DNA of 64,000 bases from Streptosporangium brasiliense (GTDB lineage Bacteria; Actinomycetota; Actinomycetes; Streptosporangiales; Streptosporangiaceae). The stretch covers positions 3,472,001 through 3,536,000 of the forward strand of contig NZ_JAUSRB010000002.1 in NCBI RefSeq assembly GCF_030811595.1, written 5' to 3'. Position 1 is the first letter of the stretch, and each line of letters begins with the position of its first letter. A program made the translations under genes and the position numbers. The notes below the pieces were generated by a model. That model did not search any database. It saw only the letters and a list, made by a program, of their open reading frames with translations, and was not told where the DNA came from. Of the stretch, positions 1 to 8,238 are shown piece by piece.

Positions 1-540
1 GCGATCTTCCGGCAGCGGCTGGACGAGTCGTTCGCGGCGCTGTCGGACCCCGAGGTGGAGGCCGTGCTCGACCTGCTGGCCGACCCGGCCCGCCGGATCG
101 CGCTGATCGGCGGGCGGTTCTCGCACATCCTCGCCGAGTATCTCGACCTGCACCTGCGGCTGCTGCGGCCCGGCACCCGCGTGCTCGACCCGCGGCCCGA
201 GAGCCTGGCCGCGTTCTCCGTGGACGTCGGGCGGCGTGACGTCGTCGTGGTGTTCGACTACCGGCGCTACCAGCGCGACGTCGTCGAGTTCACCCGCCGC
301 GTGCACGACCGGGGGGCCAAGGTGGTGCTCTTCACCGACCCGTGGCTGTCTCCCGCCGCGGAGGCCGCCGACCTCGTGATCCCGGTCCGGGTCGAGGCGC
401 CGAGCCCGTTCGACAGCCTCGTCCCGGCGCTCGCGCTGGTGGAGACGGTGGTCGCCGGAGTGATGGCCCGGCTCGGGAAGGAGGGGGAGGAGCGGCTGCG
501 GCAGTGCGAGGAGATCGTGGGTGACGTCACCGTCGAGTGA
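1..540 (+). CDS. MurR/RpiR-family transcriptional regulator, SIS domain (5' end cut by window)
   Basis: The frame is open from base 1, so the N-terminal helix-turn-helix lies outside the window. The visible 179 residues form a sugar-isomerase (SIS) type fold: a first strand-loop segment (IALIGGRFSH), then alternating hydrophobic strands such as VVVVFDYRR and AKVVLFTDP, and a closing AADLVIPV strand. In RpiR regulators this domain senses a small metabolite, often phosphorylated. It lies 180 bp upstream of, and co-directional with, the permease/ligase/amidohydrolase operon, so it is probably the local regulator. The TGAAA-N6-TTTCA palindrome in the gap supports this. The internal GTG at 55 is not the true start because homology-like sequence continues upstream. 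The effector is unknown. Confidence 0.8.
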   Translation, partial: AIFRQRLDESFAALSDPEVEAVLDLLADPARRIALIGGRFSHILAEYLDLHLRLLRPGTRVLDPRPESLAAFSVDVGRRDVVVVFDYRRYQRDVVEFTRRVHDRGAKVVLFTDPWLSPAAEAADLVIPVRVEAPSPFDSLVPALALVETVVAGVMARLGKEGEERLRQCEEIVGDVTVE

Positions 541-620
541 ACGCCGCCTCCCGCAGGGGCTGCCTCCGGCCGTGCGCCGCCTCCGGCCGGGTGCCTCCGG
601 CGACGGAGATGTAACAAATC

Positions 621-664
621 TTTCATGGATTCTTGTTGATGGTCTTCGTGAAAGCTATGTTTCA
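621..664. promoter_or_regulatory. Candidate RpiR operator between regulator and permease
   Basis: A perfect inverted repeat TGAAA (649-653), six bases, TTTCA (660-664), sits 57 bp before the permease start. Another TTTCA half-site is at 621-625. The stretch 610-665 is clearly more A+T rich than its surroundings, as expected of a promoter. RpiR-family members often bind short inverted repeats with a 6-bp spacer (IolR-type GGAA-N6-TTCC). Binding by the adjacent regulator is inferred. Confidence 0.45.
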
Positions 665-720
665 TCGTCAAGTGCCGGCCGCGACCGCCGCCGGCGCTGC
701 CGTCACCATCAGGAGGTGCC

Positions 721-2217
721 GTGACCGAAGAACTGCGTCCGCCTCGCAAGCTCCGCCTCTGGGAGGCGCTCGCCCTGTCCGTCGGGCTCATGGGCCCCAC
801 CCTCGCCATGGCCCTGAACGGCGCCGGTGTGGCGGCCACGGTCGGCAAGGCCGTACCTCTGGTCTTCGTGCTGGGCCTGGTCGGGGTCGCGCTGGTCGCC
901 TACGGGTTCGTACGGCTGACGCGGCACTTCAACCACGCCGGATCGGTCTACGCCCTGGCCGGGGTCACCCTCGGCCCCCGGGCCGGGTTCTTCGGCGGGT
1001 TCGCGCTGCTGGGGACCTACATCTTCTTCGCCGTGTGCACGCTGGCGGCGACCGCGGTGTTCGCCGAGGCGTTCACCACCGCCCTGGGCCTGTCCCTGCA
1101 CATCCCGTGGTCCGTCGTGGCCGCGGTCGCGGCCGTCGGCGTCTGGGCCGTCAACTCCCGTGAGTCCCGCATCACCGCGCGGACCCTGCTGATCGTCGAG
1201 GGCGTCGGCATCGTCGGCATGCTGGTGCTCAGCGCCATCATCGTCATCCGCACCGGGGCCGGGCACGCGCCCGGCGGGCAGACGCTCGACCTGTCGGTGT
1301 TCGGGCTGGGCGGCACCACGATGAGCGCGGTGATGACCGCCACGGTGTTCGCGTTCCTGTCGTGGGCGGGCTTCGAGGCGTGCGCGTCGCTGGGCGAGGA
1401 GACCACCGACCCGCGCCGCAACGTCCCGCGCGCCCTGGCCGGGAGCGTGCTGCTCACCGGCGGCCTGTACGTCTTCGTGATGTTCGCCCAGACCGTCGGC
1501 TTCGGCACCGACGACAAGGGGGTAGCCGCCTTCTCCGGGTCCGAGTCCTCCCTGTCGGCGCTGGCGCAGACCTACATCGGCACATGGTTCTCGCTGGTCA
1601 TCGCCTTCACCGCGGTGGCGTCGGCGTTCGCGGCCTCGATCAGCTCGACCGCGGCGGCCAGCCGGCTCATGTTCGCCCTGGCCCGTGACGGCTTCGGTCC
1701 CGGTGCCCTGGCCCGCACCGACCGGCGCACCGGCTCCCCCACCGTCGCGCTGGTCGCCGCGCTGGTCCTCGCCGTGGCCGGTGACGTGATCCTCGACCTC
1801 ACCGGGGTGCACGCCTTCGACGCCTACTACTGGTTCGCCACGCTCGGCGTGCTGTGCCTGCTGGTGGCCTACGCGGTCGCCGGGGCAGGTGTGATCGCGT
1901 TTATCCTCTCCGGGCGCGGGAAGATCCCCCGGCACGAGATCGTGATCCCGGTGCTCGCCATCGCCTACCTGTGCTTCGTCTTCTACAACCAGTCAGTGGG
2001 ACAGGACAGCCCGCTCAGCTACTTCCCGTGGATCGCCGCCGCCTGGTGCCTGGCGGGCATGGCGGCCGTGCTCGCCGCGCCGAAGCTGGCCCGCCGGATC
2101 GGTGAGCGGCTGACCGCCGAGCTGACCCAGGCCGACGGTCCCGCCGACGGGTCCCAGAGCCCTGTTCCCGAGGCCCCCGAGGCCCCCGAGGCCCCTGAGA
2201 AGGCGGCCCGGCCATGA
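721..2217 (+). CDS. APC-family amino acid/amine permease
   Basis: This 498-residue polytopic membrane protein has about 12 hydrophobic segments and is an amino acid-polyamine-organocation transporter. The family hallmark GEETTDPRRNVPRAL lies at about residues 223-240 after the GFEACAS segment. The GTG start at 721 follows a strong Shine-Dalgarno (AGGAGGT, about 713-719). The C-tail has a short Glu-Ala-Pro repeat. It is the first gene of an operon with a glutamine-synthetase-like ligase and two amidohydrolases, so it probably imports the amine or amino acid substrate of that pathway. The family cannot be narrowed to a substrate from sequence alone. Confidence 0.85.
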   Translation: MTEELRPPRKLRLWEALALSVGLMGPTLAMALNGAGVAATVGKAVPLVFVLGLVGVALVAYGFVRLTRHFNHAGSVYALAGVTLGPRAGFFGGFALLGTYIFFAVCTLAATAVFAEAFTTALGLSLHIPWSVVAAVAAVGVWAVNSRESRITARTLLIVEGVGIVGMLVLSAIIVIRTGAGHAPGGQTLDLSVFGLGGTTMSAVMTATVFAFLSWAGFEACASLGEETTDPRRNVPRALAGSVLLTGGLYVFVMFAQTVGFGTDDKGVAAFSGSESSLSALAQTYIGTWFSLVIAFTAVASAFAASISSTAAASRLMFALARDGFGPGALARTDRRTGSPTVALVAALVLAVAGDVILDLTGVHAFDAYYWFATLGVLCLLVAYAVAGAGVIAFILSGRGKIPRHEIVIPVLAIAYLCFVFYNQSVGQDSPLSYFPWIAAAWCLAGMAAVLAAPKLARRIGERLTAELTQADGPADGSQSPVPEAPEAPEAPEKAARP

Positions 2218-2276
2218 CGCCCTCCCCGTCCCTGTCCCGGGAGCGGTTCCGGCAGCAGATCGGCGGACAGGCCGAT

Positions 2277-2384
2277 GAAGGGGCCGGCGGACCAGGCCGG
2301 GAACAGGCCCGCGAACGGGCCGGCGGACCAGGCCGGGAACAGGCCCGCGAAGGGGCCGGCGGACCAGGCCGGGAACAGGCCCGA
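2277..2384 (+). repeat. Three tandem 36-bp repeats at the permease/ligase junction
   Basis: Units at 2277-2312, 2313-2348 and 2349-2384 are almost identical. Read in the downstream gene's frame each encodes 12 residues (E-G/R-AGGPGREQAR). They fill the space between the permease stop (2217) and the likely ligase start (2421). If translation began at the ATG at 2214, which overlaps the permease stop, they would form a 69-residue low-complexity N-terminal extension. Confidence 0.9.
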
Positions 2385-2420
2385 CAACCACAGCGACAGC
2401 ACCAGGAGCGACGACCCGCC

Positions 2421-3704
2421 ATGACCGCAGCACCCACCGTCTACGCCGCGACCTGCGACCTGGCCGCGCAGTTCCGCGGGCGCGCCGTACCCGCCTCCCG
2501 CGAGGAGGCGTTGCTGCGGAGCGGGACCGGCTGGGTCCCCGCAGACCTGGCCATCACCGGTTTCGGATCGATCGCCGACAACGTGTTCGGCTCCGCGGGC
2601 GACCTGCGGCTCATGCCCGACCCCGCCACCCGCGTCGACATCCCCGCCGACGGCGATCTGCCCGGCACGCGGCTGTATCTCGCCGACCAGACGCTGCCCG
2701 ACGGCACGCCCTGGGAGTGCTGCCCCCGCGGGTTCCTCGCCGCGGCCGTCGAGGAGTTCCGCGCCGAGCTCGGCGTCACCGTGATCGCCTCGTTCGAGCA
2801 CGAGTTCACGCTGGCCGGCCTGCCGCCCTCGCCGCCGTTCTCCTTCGAGAGGTACCGCACCGCCGAGCCGTTCGGCTCCGACCTGGTGACGCTCCTGGAG
2901 CAGGCCGGCCTCGCCCCCGAGACCTGGCTGCCGGAGTACGGCGAGGCGCAGCACGAGATCACGCTCAGCCCGGCGGAGGGCCTCGTCGCCGCCGACCGGG
3001 CGGTGCTGCTGCGCGAGCTCGTCCGCGACCTCGCCCGGCGGCGCGGGCTCCGCGCCTGCTTCGCCCCGCTCCCCGACCCGGCGGGCAGCGGGAACGGCGT
3101 GCACATCCACCTGTCGTTCCGCGACGCCGACGGCGACCCCGTCCTCTACGACCCGTCCCGGCCGGGCGGGCTGTCGGAACTGGGGACGCGCCTGTCCGCC
3201 GGGATCATCCGCCACGCCCCCGCGCTGACGGCCGTGACGGCCGCGAGCCCGGTGTCGTTCCTGCGGCTGACCCCGCACCGGTGGAGCGCGGGCGGGGCCT
3301 TCCTCGCCGAGCGCAACCGGGAGGCCATGCTCCGCATCTGCCCGGGGACCGGGCCGGACGCCGGAGCCCAGCACAACCTCGAATACCGGGCCGCGGACGC
3401 CACCGCCAACCCCTGGCTCGCGCTCGGCGTCCTGCTCCGGGCCGGGCTGGAGGGGATCAGGCGTGGATACCCCGAGCCCGTCGTCTGGCCGGAGACCGCC
3501 ACCGAGGAGGAGCTCTCCGGAGTGCCGCCGCTCCCGCGGACGCAGGAGGAGGCGCTGAACGAGCTGGAGAAGGACGACGTCGTGAGCGGTTTCTTCGCCC
3601 CCGACCTGCTGACCACCTACCTCGCGGTCAAGCGGGCCGAGCTGGCCGCCCTGACCGGGCAGGACGACACCGAGCGCTGCCGGAGGATCGCCGATGTCCA
3701 CTGA
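2421..3704 (+). CDS. Glutamine-synthetase-like ligase (gamma-glutamyl-amine/FluG-type)
   Basis: This 427-residue protein is of the GS type I fold and probably forms a gamma-glutamyl or similar amide bond with ATP. Visible motifs are the metal-binding SFEHEF glutamates, EYGEAQHEITLSP with the following AAD, the ATP loop GSGNGVHIHLSF, and the segment ending in AERNREAMLRIC that carries the glutamate-binding arginines. It matches GlnA3/4-like, PuuA-like and FluG C-terminal enzymes better than housekeeping GlnA, since the N-terminal beta-grasp is short and divergent. I chose ATG 2421 (AGGAG 12 bases upstream) because everything before it is tandem repeat. The alternative is ATG 2214. Its end overlaps the next gene by 11 bases, implying coupled translation. 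Confidence 0.8.
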   Translation: MTAAPTVYAATCDLAAQFRGRAVPASREEALLRSGTGWVPADLAITGFGSIADNVFGSAGDLRLMPDPATRVDIPADGDLPGTRLYLADQTLPDGTPWECCPRGFLAAAVEEFRAELGVTVIASFEHEFTLAGLPPSPPFSFERYRTAEPFGSDLVTLLEQAGLAPETWLPEYGEAQHEITLSPAEGLVAADRAVLLRELVRDLARRRGLRACFAPLPDPAGSGNGVHIHLSFRDADGDPVLYDPSRPGGLSELGTRLSAGIIRHAPALTAVTAASPVSFLRLTPHRWSAGGAFLAERNREAMLRICPGTGPDAGAQHNLEYRAADATANPWLALGVLLRAGLEGIRRGYPEPVVWPETATEEELSGVPPLPRTQEEALNELEKDDVVSGFFAPDLLTTYLAVKRAELAALTGQDDTERCRRIADVH

Positions 3705-4992
3705 GTCCCTCACCCCCGAGTCCTTCAACCCGCTGGCGCGCGCCGGGGCCGTGGGGCCGGCCGGGTCCCCGGAGCGGCCGGGTCCCCCGGAGCGGGCCGG
3801 CGCCGTGGGCCATGCCGGGCCCCCGGAGCGGGCCGGCACCGTGGGGCGGGCCGGTTCCCTGGAGGAGGTCATCGAGGCGATCCCGCTGGTGGACCACCAC
3901 GTGCACGGCGCCCTGGCCGGTGACGTGTCGCGGCGGGAGTTCGAGGAGCTGATCACCGAGTCCGACCGGCCGGTGCCCGCCTGGATGACCCAGTTCGACT
4001 CCCAGATCGGGTTCGCCGTCCTGCGGCACTGCGCGCCCGTGCTCGGCCTCGACCCGCACCCCGACCCCGAGGCCTACCTCGCCCGCCGTACCGAACTCGG
4101 GACCGAGGAGGTCAACAGGCGCCTGCTCGCCGCCAGCGGGATCGGCCACTTCCTGGTGGAGACCGGCTACCGCGGGGACGAGATCCTCGACCCGGCGCGG
4201 ATGGCCGCCGTCACCGGCAGGCCCGCCGACGAGGTCGTCCGGCTGGAGGCGGTCGCCGAACGGGTGGTCGCCGACGGGACCGACGCGGCCGGCTTCGCCG
4301 CCGCCTTCGAGACGGCCCTCTGGGAGCGCAGCCGTACGGCGCGCGGGCTGAAGACGATCGTCGCCTACCGCCACGGGCTCGACTTCGACCCCAGCCCGCC
4401 CACCTCCGGCGAGGTGACGGCGGCGGCCGGCCGCTGGCTGCGGACGGCCGAGCGGACCGGGCGGATCCGTGTCGACGACCCGGTGCTGCTGCGCCACCTC
4501 ATCTGGAAGGGCATCGAGCGTGGCCTGCCGCTGCAGTTCCACATCGGGTACGGCGATCCCGACGTCGACCTCCACCGCTCCGACCCGCTGCTGCTGCGCG
4601 GGCTCATCGAGCTGGCCGAGCCCTCGGGCGTCCCGCTGCTCCTGCTGCACTGCTACCCGTTCCACCGCAACGCCGGCTACCTCGCCCAGGTCTACCCGTA
4701 CGTCTACTTCGACGTCGGCCTGGGAGTGAACTACACCGGGGCGCGCAGCGTGGCCGTCGTGGCCGAGAGCCTGGAGCTGGCCCCGTTCGCCAAGATCCTT
4801 TTCTCCTCGGACGCCTGGGGGCCCGCCGAGCTTCACCACCTGGGCGCCCTGCTCTGGCGGCGCGCGATGACCCGCGTCCTGTCGGACTTCGTCGCCGACG
4901 GCGAGTGGAGCCGGGAGCAGGCGGTACGGGTCGCCACGATGATCGGCTCCCAGAACGCCCGGCGCGTCTACGGCCTGGGGGAGGACGCGTGA
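3694..4992 (+). CDS. FluG-type amidohydrolase
   Basis: This 432-residue protein is a metal-dependent amidohydrolase (TIM barrel). The first metal motif HHVH is at about residues 68-71, conserved histidines follow in QFHIGYG and LLHCYPFH, and the closing metal aspartate is in SSDAWG. The sequence resembles the N-terminal half of fungal FluG and plant NodGS proteins, where this domain is fused to a GS-like domain. Here the two halves are adjacent overlapping genes. Residues about 14-56 are a degenerate 12-residue repeat (ERAGAVG-type units) from 36-bp duplications at 3736-3863, so the N-terminus is probably expanded. The start ATG lies inside the end of the ligase gene. The substrate is unknown. 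Confidence 0.8.
   Translation: MSTESLTPESFNPLARAGAVGPAGSPERPGPPERAGAVGHAGPPERAGTVGRAGSLEEVIEAIPLVDHHVHGALAGDVSRREFEELITESDRPVPAWMTQFDSQIGFAVLRHCAPVLGLDPHPDPEAYLARRTELGTEEVNRRLLAASGIGHFLVETGYRGDEILDPARMAAVTGRPADEVVRLEAVAERVVADGTDAAGFAAAFETALWERSRTARGLKTIVAYRHGLDFDPSPPTSGEVTAAAGRWLRTAERTGRIRVDDPVLLRHLIWKGIERGLPLQFHIGYGDPDVDLHRSDPLLLRGLIELAEPSGVPLLLLHCYPFHRNAGYLAQVYPYVYFDVGLGVNYTGARSVAVVAESLELAPFAKILFSSDAWGPAELHHLGALLWRRAMTRVLSDFVADGEWSREQAVRVATMIGSQNARRVYGLGEDA
3736..3863 (+). repeat. Degenerate 36-bp repeats inside amidohydrolase 5' end
   Basis: About 3.5 copies of a 36-bp unit encode the pattern PERAGAVGHAGP / PERAGTVGRAGS. The period equals that of the repeat in front of the ligase gene, but the sequence differs, so this is an independent expansion. 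The array precedes the conserved catalytic domain. Confidence 0.75.
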
Positions 4993-6164
4993 GCGGCATT
5001 CACGAGCGGCTCCGTGCCGCGCTCCACGCCGAGCTGCCCGACGCCTGCGAGCTGCGGCGGGAGCTGCACGCCGAGCCGTACGTGTCCGGCCTGGAGGAGC
5101 CGACGCTCAAACGCGTGCTGGACGCGCTGCCCGCAGGCACCGGGCTGGAGCGGGTGGCCGAGACCGGCGCGCTGGTCCGCATCGGCGGCGACGGCCCGGC
5201 CGTCGGGGTCCGCGGCGAGCTGGACGCCCTCCCGATCGTGGAGGAGACGGGCGTCCCCTGGGCCGCGCGCAACGGCGCCATGCACGCCTGCGGCCACGAC
5301 GTCCACCTCGCCGCGCTGGCCGCGCTGGCCAGGGCGGTCGACCGCGTGGGAGCGCCCGCGCCGATGGTCGCGGTGCTGCAGCCGCGTGAGGAGACCTATC
5401 CCTCCGGAGCCCTCGACATCGTCGAGTCCGGCGCGCTCGACCGGCACCGGATCGGCGCGATGGTCGCCGCGCACGTCCAGCCGGTGCTCGCCGCCGGCGA
5501 GACGGCCTGCACGCCCGGCGCGGTCAACGCCTCCGCCGACGAGTTCACGCTGATCGTGCGGGGCCAGGGCGGGCACGCGGCCTACCCGCAGCTCTCCCGC
5601 GACCCGGTCCTGGCGCTCGCCCAGATCATCGTGGCCGCGCAGCAGCTCGTCAGCCGCGACTCCGATCCGATGACGCCGACCGTGGTCACCTTCGGGACGG
5701 TCACGGCCGGCACCGCCCCCAACGCCACCCCGGCGGACGCCGTCGCCCGGGGCACCCTCCGGACGATGTCGGAGGTCTGGCGTGAGCAGCTCCACGACCG
5801 GTTCCGCGTGATCGCCGACGGGGTCGCCCGTGCGCACGGCTGCGAGGCGGAGGTGCTCATCGCACGCGGGGAGCCGGTGCTCGTCAACGACGCCCGCCTC
5901 GCCGAGGAGACCGCCCGCCTCCTCGCACTCGTCCCGGGCGGCGCTCACCACGCGCCCGCCGTCCTGCGCTCCTGCGGAGCCGACGACTTCGCCTACTTCG
6001 CCGCGGCCGTGCCGTCGCTGATGATGTTCGTCGGCACCGACACCTCGTCGGGCCTGCACAGTCCGGGATTCCTGCCGGGGGACGAGACCGTGACGGCGGT
6101 CGCCGAGAGCCTGCTCGCCGCCTACCTCGCCGCCGCACGCGTGATCGGCGCCGACGGCCGCTGA
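4989..6164 (+). CDS. M20D-family amidohydrolase (hippurate/IAA-amino acid hydrolase type)
   Basis: This 391-residue metallo-amidohydrolase hydrolyses N-acyl or N-aminoacyl bonds. It has the M20 metal motifs RGELDALPI, then MHACGHDVH (metal Cys and His), the paired acid PREETYPSGA, and a C-terminal GLHSPGF. The lid/dimerisation domain lies in the middle (about residues 180-300, with GGHAAYP). GTG 4989 overlaps the previous stop (GTGA), a typical coupled start. It ends the operon: permease, GS-like ligase and two hydrolases suggest uptake, N-conjugation and hydrolytic release of an amine or acyl-amino acid. The actual substrate cannot be read from sequence. Confidence 0.85.
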   Translation: MSGIHERLRAALHAELPDACELRRELHAEPYVSGLEEPTLKRVLDALPAGTGLERVAETGALVRIGGDGPAVGVRGELDALPIVEETGVPWAARNGAMHACGHDVHLAALAALARAVDRVGAPAPMVAVLQPREETYPSGALDIVESGALDRHRIGAMVAAHVQPVLAAGETACTPGAVNASADEFTLIVRGQGGHAAYPQLSRDPVLALAQIIVAAQQLVSRDSDPMTPTVVTFGTVTAGTAPNATPADAVARGTLRTMSEVWREQLHDRFRVIADGVARAHGCEAEVLIARGEPVLVNDARLAEETARLLALVPGGAHHAPAVLRSCGADDFAYFAAAVPSLMMFVGTDTSSGLHSPGFLPGDETVTAVAESLLAAYLAAARVIGADGR

Positions 6165-6230
6165 GATCCCGGACGGCCGGGCGGGACAGATCAGCCGAGA
6201 TCCCGGACGGCCGCGCGGGACAGATCAACG
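6163..6230. repeat. Two tandem 34-bp repeats between convergent genes
   Basis: Copies at 6163-6196 and 6197-6230 differ at only a few positions. They start at the stop codon of the M20 gene and run to the 3' end of the convergent HATPase gene. They contain no T-rich terminator. Confidence 0.8.
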
Positions 6231-6860
6231 GTCTGCGGAGTCCATGATCGGCGCGCCGTGATCGGAGAGAGCCATGACCGGTGCGCCGTTGTCGGGGAGA
6301 TCCGGGACGGGTGTGCCGTGATCGGGGAGATCGGGGACCGGTGTGCCGTGATCGGGGAGGCCCGGGACGGGTGTGCCGTGATCGGGGAGGCCCGGGATCG
6401 GCGCGCCGGGACCGGCGGGGGAGCTTCCATGAGCCGCCGGCCCCGGGCGCTCCGACGGCTGCTTGGCCATCCGGAACCAGACCACGCGTCCGGCCGGGGC
6501 GTCGTGCCACCCCCACGCCGAGGCCAACTGCTGCACCAGCCACAGCCCCCGCATCCCGCCGCTGTCGCAGTCCACATCCGTGTGGACATGGGGCGTGTGG
6601 CTGGCCGATCCCTGGTCGGTCACGTCGACCTGGATCGTCTCGGCGCGGTTGGTGACGATCACCGTCACCTGTCCGTTGGGGTGGCGTCCGGAGTCGGAGT
6701 GCCGCACCGAGTTGGTCACCAGTTCGGTGACGAGGAGGAGCGCGTCGTCCAGCCGGTCGTGGTCGATGGCTCCGAGCAGATCGCGGACGTACAGCCGGGC
6801 CTGCGGGACGGACGCGACGTCCCCGGGGAGCGCTACGTGCCCCAGCAGTTCCGATGTCAT
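6225..6860 (-). CDS. HATPase_c (RsbW/SpoIIAB-like) anti-sigma-type ATP-binding protein with C-terminal decapeptide repeats
   Basis: This 211-residue protein carries a GHKL ATPase domain in the first ~130 residues. The N box ELVTNSVRH is at about 46-54, the G1 box is DVTDQGSA, and the G2 region GGMRGLWLVQQLASAWG follows. This is the stand-alone kinase/anti-sigma type abundant in Streptomyces and Streptosporangiales; partners are anti-anti-sigma or sigma factors, none of which is adjacent. From about residue 152 to the end it is six copies of a 10-residue unit (GTPVPDLPDH-like) encoded by 30-bp repeats. This tail is not part of the family fold and is probably disordered. Confidence 0.8.
   Translation of the reverse strand: MTSELLGHVALPGDVASVPQARLYVRDLLGAIDHDRLDDALLLVTELVTNSVRHSDSGRHPNGQVTVIVTNRAETIQVDVTDQGSASHTPHVHTDVDCDSGGMRGLWLVQQLASAWGWHDAPAGRVVWFRMAKQPSERPGPAAHGSSPAGPGAPIPGLPDHGTPVPGLPDHGTPVPDLPDHGTPVPDLPDNGAPVMALSDHGAPIMDSADR
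6228..6407 (-). repeat. Six 30-bp tandem repeats encoding decapeptides
   Basis: The units read, N to C, as GAPIPGLPDH, GTPVPGLPDH, GTPVPDLPDH, GTPVPDLPDN, GAPVMALSDH and GAPIMDSADR. The 3'-most units are the most diverged, the pattern of an array growing from the middle. Each unit preserves the reading frame. Confidence 0.9.
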
Positions 6861-7237
6861 CGCGTCACCGTCCCCGCGATCCGTCTGACCATGCCCGCAG
6901 GCCGTACAAATCTTTGTAAAATCATCGCGGTTACTGATAAATAGCCCTAAACAGGATGTTCGCCGCCGATATGGATCGGGTACGCGGATCGTTCATGCCT
7001 CATGAGCCGGGTACCGGGGGTATGCCCAGTCGAGCCGGAACGTGCGGGTGTGCGTGCCGGCCTCGGCCCCCTCACCGTCGGGGCACCGCGGACGTCCCGC
7101 CCACATGCCCTGCCCGCCATGTGCCCCGCTCACATGCCCTGTCCACCCCATGTCCTGCCCACCACGTGCCCCGTCCACGTGCCCCGTCCGGCTGAGCCTC
7201 GGCCCCGGGCCGGCCGGATTGCTGAGAGGCTGGCGGC
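6861..7237. other. Divergent intergenic region with A+T-rich promoter stretch and degenerate CATGCCC repeats
   Basis: This 377-bp gap separates the HATPase gene (minus) from the PHP gene (plus). Bases 6900-6960 are A+T rich and probably hold the HATPase promoter. Bases 7100-7190 consist of degenerate, about 14-bp, CATG(C/T)CC(T/G)GCCCAC-like repeats. No credible gene was found. Confidence 0.5.
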
Positions 7238-8092
7238 ATGCGGATCGACCTGCACACCCACTCCACCGCCAGCGACGGCACGGACTCCCCCGAGGACCTG
7301 ATGAGGGAGGCCGCCGCGGCCGGGCTGGGCGTGGTGGCGCTCACAGATCACGACACGACCGCCGGATGGGAGGCCGCCGCGGCCGCGCTGCCCGCGGGGC
7401 TGACGCTGGTGCGCGGCGCCGAGCTGTCGGGCCGGTGGTACGGCGGCGGGCCGACGGTGGGGCTGCACCTGCTGGCCTACCTGTTCGATCCCGGACACGG
7501 GCCGCTGGCCGCGGAGCTGGCCCGGGTGCGCCGGTCCCGCGAGCGGCGGATGGAGAAGACCGTGGCGCTGCTGAACGCCGACGGCATCGACGTCACGGTC
7601 CCCGAGGTGAACGCGTACGCGGCCGGCGGCACGGTGGGACGCCCGCACCTCGCCCAGGCGCTCGTCCGGCGCGGCCTCGTCGCGACCGTGGACGAGGCTT
7701 TCGGCCCGCAGTGGCTGGGCCACCGCTACCGCCTGGCCAAGGACGACATCGACGTCTTCACCGCGCTCCGCCTGGTGAACGAGGCGGGCGGCGTCTCGGT
7801 GCTGGCACACCCGCGCGCGGGCGTCCGGGGCCACGTCGTGCCCGACGCGCTGGTCGCCGAACTCGCGGCGGCGGGCCTGTGGGGCATCGAGGCCGACCAC
7901 CCGGACCACCCGGCGGCCGAGCGCGCGCACGCGCGCTCGCTCGCCCGCGACCTGGATCTGTGGATCACCGGTTCCAGCGACTACCACGGCACCAACAAGA
8001 CCACCCCGCTCGGCGCCTTCACCACCGACCCGTCCGTCTACCAGGAGATGGCCGCCACCGCGACGGGCACCGCACCCATCGTCGGAGCGTGA
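7238..8092 (+). CDS. PHP-domain phosphoesterase (RNase AM/TrpH-like)
   Basis: This 284-residue PHP-superfamily enzyme has the full set of metal ligands: DLHTHSTASDG at the N-terminus, LTDHD at about 34-38, a conserved Glu in GAELSG, VLAHPRAG at about 188, and SSDYHG near 247-252. Stand-alone proteins of this size (YciV/TrpH type) act as 3',5'-nucleoside bisphosphate phosphatases or 5'-3' exoribonucleases. The start ATG is at the first codon of the metal motif region, as is usual for the family. The final 42 bp are part of a tandem duplication that continues past the stop. Confidence 0.85.
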   Translation: MRIDLHTHSTASDGTDSPEDLMREAAAAGLGVVALTDHDTTAGWEAAAAALPAGLTLVRGAELSGRWYGGGPTVGLHLLAYLFDPGHGPLAAELARVRRSRERRMEKTVALLNADGIDVTVPEVNAYAAGGTVGRPHLAQALVRRGLVATVDEAFGPQWLGHRYRLAKDDIDVFTALRLVNEAGGVSVLAHPRAGVRGHVVPDALVAELAAAGLWGIEADHPDHPAAERAHARSLARDLDLWITGSSDYHGTNKTTPLGAFTTDPSVYQEMAATATGTAPIVGA

Positions 8093-8235
8093 GGCGGACC
8101 GCCGGTCACCTCGACCACCGACGTCCCGGCGGGGACGGCCGCCACCGCGACGGGCGCCGTATCCATCGTCATCCATCGTCGGAGCGTGAGAGGGACCGCC
8201 GGTCACCTCGACCACTGACGTCCCGGCGGGAACGG
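8051..8235. repeat. Tandem duplication of the PHP gene 3' end and downstream spacer
   Basis: Copy 1 (about 8051-8136) covers the last codons, stop and following spacer of the PHP gene. Copy 2 (about 8138-8235) repeats this with a few substitutions and an internal 10-bp micro-duplication of ATCCATCGTC. The array ends at the 3' boundary of the convergent PPOX gene. Confidence 0.85.
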
Positions 8236-8238
8236 GCC

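Noticed and set aside
709..3956. Long open frames antisense to the permease and ligase genes (up to 645 codons)
   Set aside because: They are complementary shadows with the low-complexity Arg/Gly/Ala composition of GC-rich antisense frames and have no domain.
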